DNA of 64,000 nucleotides from Promerops cafer. Its lineage: Eukaryota; Chordata; Aves; Passeriformes; Nectariniidae. The notes under the pieces are model-generated. The model was not told the DNA's origin. It saw only the letters and a list, made by a program, of their open reading frames with translations, and did not search any database. The stretch is taken from positions 496,001 to 560,000 of the forward strand of contig VZSE01005023.1 in the NCBI GenBank assembly GCA_013398275.1, in the 5' to 3' direction. This document shows, piece by piece, positions 25,301-38,752 of this stretch (positions are counted from its first letter, which is position 1; each line of letters begins with the position of its first letter). The translations under genes and the position numbers were made by a program.

Positions 25301-27483
25301 TATCCAAACATCTTTAATCCCAGGCTGATTATTTTAACCTAAATAGTTACATTTGTCTTGCGATCACTTAGGTAAGCAGCTTTCTGTCACACAAAAGTTG
25401 AATCTGTCAAAGTTTATACACTTAAAGCACTGATGGCTAAGTTATTCTACTCTCTAGTGCATGCAGAATCAATGACACCATTTGACTTTGGATGGAGCTT
25501 TTTGGAACGTCTTAAGTGCTGAACAGTCACTTTATAGTCTTCAGCTTGCTATTAATTGTGCAGCCAGCAAATACAGCATGGTGGTCAGATCAAAGTGTGT
25601 GTCTACATCAGTGAAGAGCAGCAAATCATGCCCTACTTTCCCTATAGGCTCATGCTCCACTGGTTTTAAAAAAGTCATACAGTTGAACAAGAATCTCATT
25701 CTCACTCATGATTCATCCTTACTCTAGCTTTACTTAGATACACCTTTTATGTGACATTCAGCAGCCCCTCTGTATTACTTTCTCTATCACTAAAAAAAAA
25801 ATATAATATTTCCTTTGGAGTTATTGTGAGAATTACTCAATACTGTCAATACAGTAATAAAGAAGAATGCTAATTATTACTAGTACTGGGCTTTCAGGAA
25901 AACTGCTAATTTCACAATCAGTTACAAATATGCAATAGATCTATTATTTTCAGAAGGTTGCTGGACATGCCATTCCCTTAAATTCATAGATCAGTAATGC
26001 AGATAGGACATTACCCTGTATTAGCAAGAACCCAGTATTTCCAGAGTATGTGTCCAGTGATGTAAATATATGTTCCATTGTCTATTCAGAAATAGTATCC
26101 ATTGGTTTCTTCTCATCATTAACTATAATCTTCACTTATATTAGGATGGATATAGAAAGAATAATAACAAGTAGCTACTGTTATGAAAATTATGTAGCAG
26201 AACAGCAATTCTCTTTTAGTAGCAAATCCTTCTCTTCAGGCAGATGATATATGGAAGAGATGAAGGTGTAGCAGTGTTTTCATACACTTGCCAATTTATT
26301 ATGTTTGCATAAATATTTAATACATCGATCTCTTTCTAAAGGAAGAACATGGTTTGCATTTCAAATCTTGTCATTTTGTTAGATTTTCTTTCTGCTAAAT
26401 CGTATCAAAACTTTAATTAAATGCTAGGCATCCACAAGACAGGTGATTCATGGTCTTTGTTGCTTGTTGATGGTCATCAGACTGATCTCCTGAGATTAGA
26501 GCACTGTATGTGCTAGTGGCCTTAAAATCTAAAAGGTGAATAAAGTTACTGCATTTTTGTTGTTAGGGATCAGAATCTAATATTAACTGAAAAAGAGATA
26601 TCTTGAAATTATTTTAAAATAATGTAAAGAGATAGAAAATACTGCCTAAACTCTCCATAGTTACCCATGATATCCACAGCCAGTGAGGCTGCCAGCCACA
26701 GATACATTAGTTTCAAAAACTAACATAACCACAGCTGTCAATCCCTTTTCCAACTCATACTCATTTAATTCAAGGAGAGCTCCAAGGACAACCGTAACGA
26801 AGCAGCCTAGAAACAGGAGAGGATGCTCATTGCAAAGGACTGATGAAGGCAGCTTCCATCACCTGGTTATTTCCATTCACATTCCTTACTCCCAGTACTG
26901 TCTGCAAAAGTATTTTATCTTGCACTTCCACAAGTAGCATTCTTACACGCTTGCACCCGCTGTGTGCGAATTCACACAACACCGCAGTGATATCCACAAA
27001 CAATTCCAGCTGGGCAAGTTACTATCACCCTTTTTGTCTGGCACTAGCATTGCCATAAGTCACCCAGAGACTGTCAGCATATATGTGTTTCTTTTTAATC
27101 TGGCTGCATCTTCAGCCTTTGAAGCCTATGAATTGGCATAAGATCATGTAGAGTTTACAAAAGACTCTCAAGTCACATTTGTCAAGAGAAAAACTCATAT
27201 TGCTTTTTACGATGTGAAAGACAATTCCCATTTTTTTGGGAAAAAAGAGGAATTGTGAGACGTCACACAACTTGGATAAAGATCAGTCATCTAGGAACTC
27301 TATACATTCTGATCAGAAGAAGTGAGTGACAAGTAACTACAACTATATTCTCCATGTAGAGGGCCACGTGGTATGGTAGCTCACTAAGCCATTCCAGATA
27401 AAATATAAGGAGAAAGCAACTCTTTTGCATAACTTCAGAAGAAATAAAAGACATAAGTTCTACTGAACTGCCAGCAATAAAAT

Positions 27484-27600
27484 ACATTGTTATAAATATA
27501 TATATTTTGTAGAAATATATATCTATATTAAATATGGATTATTTTTCTAGATATATAAATGTGTCTAATGTCCATATATTAACGGAATAATACAGATATT
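27484..27600. repeat. AT-rich simple sequence
   Basis: Imperfect TA-rich repeats (ATATATATATT, AATATATATC, TATATAAATG) fill this stretch. No gene or element boundary is associated with it. Confidence 0.7.
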
Positions 27601-30002
27601 TAAATGCTTTAAATGCCAACACCTATACCAACTTATTTCCCGTGCTGTTTTTCTTTTTCCCCACTTCAGCAATGTGACAATTTATTCTATTATTTTAGGG
27701 AGCTTAGTGACAGGGAAGTGATTTAGCAGTCTTCAGCAAAGCAGTACAGAACTTGAGTCTGAGCTGTTCACACCCATTAAAACCCTGTACTACCTAAAGT
27801 ATCTCAGATCTTCATGTTTCCATGGAAGTATTTATTATGCACTGCCACAAGACCACCCTGTTAGTTCTGTATATATCCTGCTGCCAGTATTTCATCATCT
27901 GTCCACCTTAATACTTCATCAGGCAACCTTTAAAAAGGCTTAAAAAAAAAGGTATGAAAGGTGCAGGAGAAATTTCAAACTGACAGTAGCATTTGTCATC
28001 TAGAATCCTCTGAAATTCAGAAGTCCCTCATGTTATTAGGTATCTATGAAGTGATAGTACTTTTTAAGACTGGCGCCTACATACTTTCTCTGAAATAGAC
28101 AAATACACTAAGAAGTTTTTGAGTGTATTATGGCCTATTTTTTTTCCTTAATAAGTTTAAAAATTTCAAGAATTCCGCAAAATCCATTCAAGTAGTAGCA
28201 AAATTTCTTTGTACCCTAAAGAAAATTACTAATACTGTTGTAATGACATGAATTTCAGTGATAATTAATAATAGAGAAAGGAAATATGCAGTAAAATCAA
28301 AAGGTGAAGTTCACTCCCTATTGAAAAGCTAGCACAAGAATTGTACATCTCCTTCCTCCCCCATGGTATCTCCTAAACTGTCCCAAGGGCTCGCTGGCAC
28401 CTGCAGAGGTATGGATATCATCTGATTCCTCCAAGGTATGGTATCTAGCAACTTGTTTATGGCCGAAAATATCAGAGTTTTCTGTGCAGAAATAAAATAG
28501 ATATTTGTTTCAAATATAAATTCAGTCTCCATTTTTGCAGTCATTTGGTGTTCTAATTATAACAGTCTAATTTGTAAACAACACATGCTGAGGTTTGGCA
28601 GTGAATTTCGGATGAAACACAGAGTACAAATTTTAATTACATACAGTTCTAATACAGTGAGCACTGCAGCATTTCTGTCATCTTTGAAATGGTAACAAAA
28701 TGTAAAAAAAAGTTTTTTGAAATATGAGCATGAAGGTAATGAGATCAATAAATGTCAGCTAGAAAAAATAATCACAACTCTAGAGACTCACTAACCTTTC
28801 TACAAATTCCAGAAATAATAGACTAGCCTGGATGAAGAATCTTTAACAATGGGAAACAGATACCATTATAAGGGGGAAGCGAGCCAAAGACTGCTGAATA
28901 ATACCAGAAGTATTGCCTTTTAAGTAAATGAGAGAAAAACAATCAATATTTTTGCTTTTCCTCCTGTGATCCTCACCAATGCACTTTCCTTCACACCTTC
29001 TGTTTTTGAGAGTGAAATACAATACAAACATATGTAAATCCAGAGCAGAAATATGAAGTATGGCATAAAGTGCAGTAAGTGATCGTGGTTTTCCAAACTG
29101 ATGGCCTGATCCTTCTCTCGGGCAGACAGGAATGTAAAAACATTCATTGACCTCCATATAAATTCCAGATACTTAACACTCCAAAGATTTGGTGGTGTGT
29201 GGTTTCTAGATATAATTTATGCAAACCCAGAGCTTAAGCATAAATTAATTCAAGACAAGAAACTTTGTGTGCTACGTTTTAATGCCCCTTGGTAGAATCT
29301 AACTTCTGTGAGAGAAAACATTTTTCATATGTGAAAGATTAAGTAATATTTGAAAGGATAATGCTGGTATTTTAATTTTTTTTTAATTAAAAGTGCAAGA
29401 GACATTGAACCTAAGGTAAAAATGGAAGAGAATAAAATACTTTGTCAAACCCATCCAGATGGGGAATATTTTTTTTTTGAATGGTGCATACAATTTTCCT
29501 GAAAACATATAAACATTTTATGAAGGATATGCAAAATTTACTAAGGATTTATGCATATAAAAACTTATTTTAGGTAAATTGACTTTAAAAAAGAGGGGTA
29601 GAGTAACATGGAAACCAATTCTTATTTTATCATGATCCTTTTTTTCCCCTACCATTGACTGAACATTTTTGGATGTGGATATCGAAAAAGAGTGGGCTGA
29701 GATTGGGGTCCAGTCATTAGAGTCCACTCAGCAAAGGTGTGCCATTTTTCAAATGATGATTTTCAAATGGTAACACTGGTGTAAAACCAGCTGGAGATAT
29801 TAGCAGTTTACATTTCATTATTCAGGCGCTGATCTGAAGTAATAAATGCAAAAGGGCTCCATGTAGAACATACAAAGTATTGCAATGTCACCATTGCACC
29901 AATGTCAACTTTTATGATCAAGTTTCTACTTTCTATCATTCTGTATGTCCTGTTAAAATCAAAGGAACTGAAGAACCAAAGTGCTTTGAAATTCTGTCTC
30001 AT

Positions 30003-30018
30003 CACACACACACACACA
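30003..30018. repeat. (CA)8 microsatellite
   Basis: Eight uninterrupted CA units. Short, but possibly polymorphic. Confidence 0.95.
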
Positions 30019-30884
30019 TTTTCTTCTTTGTTTTGTTTCAAACTGCTCTTTTGTGTCTGATTGTTCATTTCTGTATGTGTGCATATAACCTTTTTTATAG
30101 ATAACATTTTACATATATTCACATCTATATATTATTTTACATAGTTAAATGTGTTTATGTAACATTTTGCAGGACTGGAGTTCCTGGAGGTAAATAGGTC
30201 TGCTTCTAATGTGTAACCCAATATAAAGTAGCAGATGCCTGTGATGACAGCCTTTTTTTTTTTTTTCCTTAGCACAGAGCTAAAGAAATGTGTATTATGA
30301 AAGCTGGTTGTTGAAGGCCACTCCAGGAGCACAAACTGGATTTCAAGTCAGTTTTGTTTAACAGGACTTACTCTAAGTGTGCTGCAGCACCAGGGATGTA
30401 GTAATGCAGGAAGGGAAGGGCAGAAGTTACCCTGCTCCAGCCACCCGTGGCTGTGGGAGCACGGTGGGTGTCCCTCAGATGTGAAGGAGTGAAGTTGGTG
30501 CTATGTTAAGAGACCATGCATGTGTTTAATGGCATAGGAACAGACCAAAGACAACAGCAGTTGCTGGAAACAGGTTGAATCCAGGTAAGGAAGAAGGTTT
30601 CAGCCTTCAGAAAAACAGGAAAAACAGGCAGGTTATGTTGTGTTTTCCATTCCATCACCCTACGAAGCCAAAACTCACACAGGAGCTGTGTACATGGTAT
30701 TATGCAGATATGAGTAAGAAACTATGTTTCAGGATAAAAATCTTTTCAGCCTGTGATTTTAAGTGAAGCCACTTTCAGTAAACCAATTTTTGCCTGTAAA
30801 GGCTTTGCTGTGGCACACCCTTCCCTTGCTCAGAGCAAGCTGAAGTAAAGCAAACTGCAGAGAGCTGCAGAAGTGTCCTGCAGG

Positions 30885-31145
30885 TGATAGGGCAGCAGAA
30901 TGGCAGGTGAAACTCAGTGCCAATAAACACAAAACAACAGGTAGAGGGGAAAATAAAGTACCCACCCAAGATGTTGATTGATCACCTGTTGCCACACCAG
31001 GAAGAAATGCTGAAGTTCCTGGATAGGGTTATACAAAAATGCCAGCTCATTGCACAGCAACAGTCAAAAATGCCAGTCTGATGTTAGAAACTGCCAGGAA
31101 AGCATTGAAGAGCAAAACAGAAAACACTTCAACACATTCTGCTCT
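30885..31145 (+). mobile_element. Ancient CR1 reverse-transcriptase fragment
   Basis: Two conserved CR1 blocks are readable on the plus strand. AATGGCAGGTGAAACTCAGT with CCAATAAACACAAA corresponds to the 'W-x-M-x-F-N-x-x-K-C' segment. Further along, AAATGCCAGCTCATTGCACA with CAACAGTCAAAAATGCCAGT corresponds to the 'aamaaVkkAn' segment, followed by a decayed stretch to about 31145. The copy is full of stops and frameshifts. Its wording resembles older reptile-type CR1 lineages more than the young avian ones, which is an inference from memory. Confidence 0.65.
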
Positions 31146-31754
31146 AAAAGCAAAAGGGAACTAGGCTGGGACTGGAGAAGCATGAATGGTGCATTAGCTG
31201 AAATGTGGGTTACTTTTTCCAATTTCTCAGTACAAAGAAGTATAACAAAAACATTTTGAGGAAGCAAGCTTAAATTAAACAATAAGAAAGTTTCTTTGCA
31301 CAATCCATCATCATCCAACTTTATGAATTAATGAGGTATGTCAGCCAAAAATATAAATGAAGTCAGTTCTTTTCTTGCTTTTGAAGAGAAAAAGTTGAAA
31401 TGCACATATCAAATTAAGAGCTTCCTAAACTACTGATATGCTAGAGACAGTAGCTCATAGAAGAGCACAGATAATATTAAATTTTCTTGGTTTATGGTAG
31501 TTTTCTCTGATGACCACGGTCAGAGATAAAATATTGGACATCAAAGCATAGAAGTTTTTATGTTCTTAAATTAATATGCTGTTATAATTTTTGGTCCAAA
31601 TTTTGTGCTACTCCTTCTGTGAGTACTGGTTAGAATTGCCATTTAAGTGGCTTTGACAGACTGAAAACAGAATCTGACAGAAATCCCATGAAGTTCACCA
31701 GTGACAAAAGCAGCCAGTACACAGTAATCCCATCCAACAGCACAGATTGGAAAC

Positions 31755-32000
31755 CAAAAGGCTGAAAAGGGGCTCTGCAGAAAAAACCTGGAGGTCCTAG
31801 GGAAGAAAGCTGAATTGAGTCAGCAATGTGTCTCTGTGGTGATGAAGACTACCAGCATACTCCTCTCCAAGCAAGAGTGTGGGCAACAGATCAATGGATG
31901 TGATTAATTCTGTCTTCTTTCCTCTTGTGAGACCACACTGAGTACTGTGCCTAGTTTTGAACTTCCCAAAATAAGCAAGAATTTAATATACTGGGGTAAA
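31755..32000 (+). mobile_element. CR1 reverse-transcriptase C-terminal fragment
   Basis: GGCTCTGCAGAAAAAACCTG then GAGGTCCTAG, GAGTCAGCAATGTG and GAGACCACACTGAGTACTGTG are the familiar CR1 blocks for 'dLGVlvD.kLt.s.QC' and 'lVRPhLEYCvQFW'. The fragment is on the plus strand, truncated at both ends and inactivated by stops. It lies about 600 bases from another CR1 relic in the same orientation. Confidence 0.75.
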
Positions 32001-32913
32001 TCCAAGACAGTTATGGTACTGTAGCACACTGGGCACAATGAGAGGGTGAGGGCACTGGGTATGATGACACTAATTACCTGGAGCTGTCCTGTAAAACAGG
32101 GCAATGCTGGGACAGCACAGTACAAAGTGGGAGGAATTTCATTTTTGGCATCCAGCTGACTTTCCTGCTAAATGTCTCACTTTCTGCAGGCACAGCACAT
32201 AGTATATTAGGGATAGAAAACCAGAAAAAAACTATTGAAGCAAAGCAGAAAGAGTAAATTAGACTTTCATCTGATAGCCCAATGCAGGTATTTGAACAGT
32301 GTTCAGTGGCTTTCAAAAGTGCAGACAGGACCAGTGATAAGCTAAGTTTTGGACAGTCATGAAGGATCTCCTCTTAAACTTGAAAATCATTTCTCTTTTC
32401 ATATTAGATTTTTCCAAATTATAAAAATTAACTTTAAACCCAAAATAACAGACACTACACACATACGTTCATTCACACTCAGTCAACTATGGCAGTAGAA
32501 AACTTCTTTGATATTATACCTTCAGGAAACAAACCCTCTATAATTGCACCAGAATTATGGTAATTGGAAGTTTCCTCTGTGTTCTGTGTCAGGTATTTAT
32601 AAACATTTAAAATCCTCGATGCCTAATTAGAGCTATTCATTGAAAGCATTAGTTCTCCCTTCACAGAGGGACAGTACCACCCCCATTCCTCAGGGAGGAA
32701 GTTCCCCTGCTGTTGTCTGTAAGAAATGGGGTTTCTGGATGGCCAAGGAGAGCTGTCTCACATGGCATGCCACACGGAGGTAAAGAGAAATCACACTAAA
32801 CTCCCTGAAGGACCTGGAGCCGTGATCCACTCTGGATAGATCGATATTGCCAGAGTGTTTTCAGAGGTACTTTCTGGCAGATAGCATTAAAGAAGATCTG
32901 TTTCTCCAGTTTA

Positions 32914-32930
32914 CCACAAGATGGAGGTGC
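32914..32930 (+). promoter_or_regulatory. CTCF-like site, forward
   Basis: CCACAAGATGGAGGTGC fits most of the CTCF core pattern CCAsyAGrkGGcrsyr, with mismatches at two positions. Motif occurrence alone is weak evidence of binding. Confidence 0.35.
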
Positions 32931-33994
32931 TGTCACTCAGAATCACTCATTAAGGAATCGGGAAATGGTGGGTATTGTCCAACAGGCACTGTAAAATTTT
33001 ATGGACATATTTAAGAAAGTAATAAAAAATAATGATATGCCACTGTGACATATTATATTATTAATTTATTTTAAACCAACTGTGTAATGACATAGCCAAC
33101 CATCTTTGAACCAGTGTTATTTCAAAATGCAGCAGCTTCACATTTGCATTTGAATTACTGAAAGCTGCAGATACTGTTTTGAATCACATATCTTTGGAAT
33201 TGGAGATGTCTGATAATGTTCTCCAAAAGCATACAAAGTGATGGCTGCCAGAGTCAGATGGGTGCCACCTTCTTGGATATAATATCCTGAAATGATCATT
33301 CCCTATATTAAACCTGGAACTTATTGCCAACAAAAATGAAGCATGTTTTCACCTGTAACAAATACAGGTCTGGTTTTTCTCACAGGCATTCACTCTGACC
33401 CCCATTAGAAAACACAGGAGGATATTTGCCAGCAAAAGGCTTTAAAATTGCTTATTAAGTCATGTTTATAGAATTATTCACTTTTTTGATCCTGAAGCAG
33501 AGACAAATAAGGGAGCCCTCATTTGGGCTTTTTGCATGAGCCTAGCAGACCATGGACATGAGCTCTCCCTCTCTGCCAAAAGCTCAAAAGCTTTATCCCT
33601 TCAGTCTGCATGGATAGGTTCTTACCCAGTGCTTACTTCTATTATTTAAAACTTCAAAGGAAAAAGGTTAATTCTTTTTTTCTGCAGCTTCATTTTTTCC
33701 TTCACATCTTTGCTACTGATTATTTTGCTGTTTTGAGGAGAACTTGAAACATAAGTGAAATTGGTTTACCTTACTTTACAGTAAGACAGACATGGAAATA
33801 CTCAGAAAGAAGAGACTATGAAGAAGACTATGAACTTTTGATGTTCAGTGATGCTATGTTTGCATTGAACAAGTTCGATAATGCAGAGAAGTGAAAATCT
33901 CTTTAAATGTACTGTTAAGCCATGGACAAACATCCTGTCTAGGACCCACTGCAAATACTGACTTCATCTGCACATCACTCCTTTGCTGCTTGGA

Positions 33995-34009
33995 GCTACC
34001 ATCTAGTGG
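33995..34009 (-). promoter_or_regulatory. CTCF-like site, reverse
   Basis: The minus strand reads CCACTAGATGGTAGC, which matches the CTCF core at nearly every position (one T where C is usual). With the forward site about 1.1 kb to the left it forms a convergent pair. Occupancy is unknown. Confidence 0.45.
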
Positions 34010-34664
34010 CTGCATGGTTTGTGTGACCACAGTTTACTTGGGTTTATTTATTTATTTATTTAAACAGATTCCAAGATTTGAAAACACATAGAAAGCTCCC
34101 TGATGTAAAAGGGAAGCCAGAGGGACAGTAAGACCCTGAGGAGGAACTGGGTCACAGTTGTGGACAGTATCTCAAGACAGAACAACTATTGCATGTCTTC
34201 ACTAGTGAGGGTGAATTAAATTTGAAGTTCTTAACGTACTTCTCATTGCATATGAAATAATAGATGCTGGTTTTCTGTAAAAAGCAAATATACATAGGAA
34301 ATTTGCATCCTATTTCATATATCATTATAGAGCTGTTGTAGGATCCACATAATCTTTAATTTTCAATTAGTTCTTTAAAATATGAAGTGAATTGCCACAT
34401 GTGTAGCTGACAACATTGATATTTAGGGAAAGAAAAAAATAACAATGTATCAGAGATTTCAGCTGTAGTACATCTAGTATTCAAATGACAGATTGTTGGT
34501 GAGCAAGCTTATGACTTAACTCATACCTCAAATACTTTCATTTAATTTCTCCTAATTCCAAAAAGTTCCAGAAAATGAACTAAATCCAGAAAGATTAACT
34601 ACATTTCTAAATAAAATTCTGCATAATTCACTGCTGTAGAACAAAATATTTCAAATCAAAATGT

Positions 34665-34725
34665 GTCCTGCCTGGGCATGGGGGTTGGACTAGAATGTGT
34701 TCTGACACATTGAATAATTCTTCAG
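34665..34725 (+). mobile_element. CR1 3' tail scrap
   Basis: The text GGGCATGGGGGTTGGACTAG is the CR1 3' UTR block that normally precedes 'atgatct...ccttccaacc' and the 8-bp tail. Here the sequence decays at once. Plus orientation, very short, so the call is tentative. Confidence 0.45.
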
Positions 34726-37700
34726 TCTTCAAATACTTGTAAAATAACTTAGGCTGAATCTGTATTTATTAATTTTTAAAATGTTTCCAAAACATAACCA
34801 AACTTAGCCAGAGAAGTTTGTAAGTGCTTCCAGTCTCTAAACTTACAAACCACAATTAACTGCAAAAGGAGCATATATTGGAAATACATTAACATTATAG
34901 GCCATGTAATTGTCTAATTATAAGAGAACATTCTTCATCATAGCTGATTTTTACACACTACATTTTCAACATTGCTGCTTGTTTTTAAGAAAGTAATTGG
35001 CACAGATCTTTTTATGATGTTTAGAAGAAAGCACAAAACAACACTGGGCAGATGTTTGCTGTAGTTCCTCATCTGAAACTGCTGGCATATAAATGTATTT
35101 ATAGTAGTGAAGAAGGACATGTTTTGTGTCAACAGAAATCTGTGGCAAAGGCAAAGATGGCTCTTGTTCAGGTGCTGAATACAACCTCTGTGTCTCCCCA
35201 AAATTCTTCTTGGTATGCATTGATGTGCTTTACCACTGAAATGTTGAAGAGGCTCGAGAAGACCACTCATGCAGCAGCAGGACCTGAAATAAGTGAATCC
35301 TTTTGTGTTCTGCGACTGAGTGCAGAACACAATAATAAAACTACATGTGTTTGATTACAGACATGGCAAGTAGTTCATTAATCCAGTCACCTGGAATTAG
35401 AAACCCCTAGATCATAAGGACAGGCACAGGTATATAGTTGAGGATAAGACTACTATGGTTTTGATTGTTCCCATTAAATAGATACCATGTGTTCTTTACA
35501 TCGAGATTTTCATTCATCCTAATTGAGGGTTATTTCTGAATTGAGGGTTATATTACTTAAATTCTACTGATAAAGATAAAATGCTATACAATTAGGGGAA
35601 GACAAGCCCTTCACATTTATTTATATCCTACCTAATGCAAATGTGAAGGTTTTTCTATTCCACATAAATATGCAATCACTTCTTTGAAACTTGCTAGGCT
35701 GTCTGCATCAGCAGTTTCTCATGAGTTATACAACTTGCTTGTCTTCAGAAAAAAAATGCACAGCCTCCCCTTCACTATCAAAAAACCCCCACACTAATAT
35801 AAATTGGAGCTCCTGGCAGCCATAGGTGAGCATCAAACACACAAGGTACATAATTACAATTTTTTATGCTTGAAGAAATCAGCTAAATCCTAATGTTCTT
35901 TCCATTTTTATTCAGTTTTCAACTATAGAAGTTTCTATAAACTTAATCCTAAAAGGGCTTAAGGAAGAATGAAGCAGAAGTAATCAACATTGGTCCACTT
36001 TTAGGAAAGTGAAAAATACAGGGTAGGATATTGAAGCAGTGGCCTTTCTATAAATTCATTTGCTATAATTGAGTATTAAACAAAATATTTCATTTCTTTG
36101 GGGATGTTGTATCTTTTTAAAATTAATTTTTGTCCAAAGCAAAACAAGTCTTTCTTTTTTTATCTTTTTTTGGGGGGAGGGTGGCACAGTGGAAAGGGAG
36201 GGGAGGTCGAATTTCAGGAACATCTATTACACATCTATTATTTTTTTAAATATACATAACCTTTTTGCTGAAAAAAATATTTGCGATGTCCCACACAAAT
36301 TTTTGTACTGTGTTGTCCAGCTCAAGTTATTTCACCAGCTGTAATCCAAAATGGAATTATAGATCCTGTAGATTTCTTTTATTGATTTCTTTTTTATTAC
36401 TGCTACACATTTATAGTAACTTGAGACACAGTTTAAAATATCATGCCACTGATATTTTTCTTCATTTTTAAAGGTCAAGAGATTTATGTCTTCATCTGCA
36501 CATAGTTTAAAAGTCTTTTCTTTACCACGTCTCTGAAAGAATAGGATTTAGGTATCATCCTTTTATTCTGATGCATCTCTGAAAAAGATATGGCATCCCT
36601 CTTACATTTTACTTAAGTGGGATAAGAAAGATTTGGTACTTTTGTCTGAATTCTGTTTCAGTTACAGTAGAGAAATATCACTTAGAATTAATATGAGAAT
36701 AGAGTCAACATGAGACCAGCTTTTGGTTTTCAGAAAATTCTGTTCATTCCTATGAAATAAATAAAAGTATTGGTGCAAAGTAAACATGGGAGAAAATTCA
36801 AGAATGATTTTGACTTAGTAAACTCTTTGAAAGTTTGTTACTTAGAATTCTGTGTCTGAAATCCAGAGACTGATATTAAAATGACTTATTGAAGGAGCAA
36901 GATGAGATCTAAAGGGCATGAGGTTACAGAGCAATAATGCAGAACATGTCTCAAGACCTTTTTGTCCCAGAGCTGCAGCTGAGAGCAGCCAGAAAGGCAG
37001 TGCACAGACCTCTGGCACTGGCCCTGTGGAAACATATGGATAAGCTGCACATACACTCCAAGGGAAGGTGCCAAGGGCCTCCTGAGCTCACCTACTGCAA
37101 ATGAAGGAATCTCAAGATATTCTTTGAACACCAATTGTTGCAAAGTTTAATATAATTAGCATTTACACAACTCTGTTGGCAAAAATGTGCTACATACCAT
37201 TCCAAGAACACAGAGCATGACTGTTTTTGAGGCTTTTATAACTTTAGTGTTAGTTAAGAAATATTTCAGCACAAAAACAGCTGTGTATTGCTACAGTTTT
37301 GCTTTGGCACATGCAATAAGCTTTAATGCAATTATCAAGATGACCAAAGCCCTTGTTAAGAGCAGAAAGCAACTGTGTTAGGCAGCTCAACAGCTCTTTG
37401 ATTGTGCAGGTCAGATCTCTGCTTTACTCAAAGTGACAGTAAAGTACCATCATGTGGTGGATATGGATTTATTTACACTTTATGATGAGCTTTTCAAATT
37501 AAGTGGTTATTCACAGTATGCAAGAGTATTTTGTATTTTGAGGATTTAAAAGGCAGTGTGCTAATAAAGATGAGAGCTGTAGACAGTGGGATTTTTTTCC
37601 TGAAATGGAAGTTCTGTTGCAGAAATAGTTCTGTCTTATTGAATTACAAGAGACCATCCTGATTTAAATTAAGGAACAGTGTCAGGAAGTCTTCTGCCTG

Positions 37701-38167
37701 AAGAAGTCACGCAATATTAGTAGTACCACAGGAGGGATTTTAATTTGTGTGTTACATCATTAGAATATGGTGGTTTCAGCTGGGGTAGAGTTAATTTTCT
37801 TCAGTGGCTGTCATGGAGCTGTGTTTTGGATTTGTGCTGAACACGGGGTTGAGAATATAGGGATGTTTTTGTTGTTGCTGAGCAGAACTTACACAGAGCC
37901 AAGGCCTTTTCTGCTTTTCGTTCTGCCACAAAGGCAGTGGAGCTGGGAGTGCAAGGGAGGCTGGGAGGAGACACAGCTGGGACAGGTGACCCAAAGTGAC
38001 CAAAGGGATATTGCAGACCATGTGGCATCATGCTCAGGATATAAAGTGAGAAGGAGGAAGGAGGAATGGGGGGAGGTTTGGAGTGATGGTGTTTGTCTTC
38101 CCAAGTAGCTGTTACACTTGATGGGGCCCTGCTCTCCTGTGGATGGCTGAAGACCTGCCTGCCCATG

Positions 38168-38173
38168 GGAAAT
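38168..38173. repeat. Target-site duplication, left copy
   Basis: GGAAAT, identical to the right copy at 38747-38752, directly abuts the TG end of the nested LTR. Confidence 0.85.
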
Positions 38174-38746
38174 TGTGGCGGGCTTATCTTCTTTTTCTTC
38201 TTGTTAGAGTTGGGATTAAAGACGAGAGATGATATTTCCTGTTCGGACTCAGATGTTTATTAATTCTTATCTATGTTACAGTCTCACGAGCTGTGAGTTT
38301 TATCTAACAAAGTGAAAAAATAGCCTCTATCTCCTTCCCTACAAGGTCTTTTAAGCACAAACTATCCAATTAAGAAGTGACACCTAAATTATTTCCATTT
38401 TGAACCCAATAACTAAGAACTTGAAGCCTGCACTGCGGACTTTCCTGTCCAATTACAAGCTACCACCCAAACCCATGAAGAAGAAGGTGAAGAAGAAGTA
38501 GCCAATACCCAAAAACCTCCATCTTGCTTTATATATATATTATATTGTATTCTAGAACCTTAAACCCTAGGTTTTCCACCCTGTGATATTACACACCTCT
38601 ATTCAAACTACACACCCATAATCTCAGTGCTATCACTCAATTTTGGAAGCCTTCTCCATGGCCTCGGGTCAAATGGTGTGCTTTCTTGAGGGTCAGTGCC
38701 CTTCAGCACAGAAAGCCTAAAATTCTCAGTAACCAGGGTTCCAACA
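38174..38746 (-). mobile_element. Nested solo LTR, ERVK-like, inside the outer LTR
   Basis: A 573-bp unit begins TGTGGCGGGC and ends TTCCAACA, giving the TG...CA ends of an LTR. It is flanked by the exact 6-bp direct repeat GGAAAT (38168-38173 and 38747-38752); six bases is the duplication size of class II (ERVK-type) proviruses. On the minus strand the order is TGTTGGAACCCTGG, then a TATA-like element (complement of 38527-38538), then AATAAA (complement of 38256-38261), then the U5-like end, which sets the orientation. It interrupts the outer LTR and is therefore the younger insertion. No internal retroviral sequence remains, consistent with recombination between two LTRs. A 573-bp length is ordinary for avian LTRs. 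Confidence 0.85.
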
Positions 38747-38752
38747 GGAAAT
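38747..38752. repeat. Target-site duplication, right copy
   Basis: GGAAAT directly abuts the CA end of the nested LTR and matches the left copy at 38168-38173. Confidence 0.85.

Larger units (their letters stand above)
21400..30880. other. Upstream intergenic DNA, largely featureless
   Basis: This AT-rich stretch to the right of the ZNF804B promoter contains one CR1 scrap near 22214, AT-rich simple sequence near 21955-22045 and 27484-27600, and a purine-rich stretch near 24420-24446. Open frames here, up to 135 codons (24080-24487, minus strand), show no family motif. I see no exon I can support. Confidence 0.6.
32001..37767. other. Intergenic DNA with few definable features
   Basis: AT-rich, with no supportable exon. 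It contains two CTCF-like sites (32914-32930 and 33995-34009), one CR1 tail scrap near 34665 and scattered homopolymer tracts (for example 36150-36185). Short frames such as 34938-35330 (minus) and 35052-35354 (plus) overlap each other on opposite strands without motifs and are treated as chance. Confidence 0.55.
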
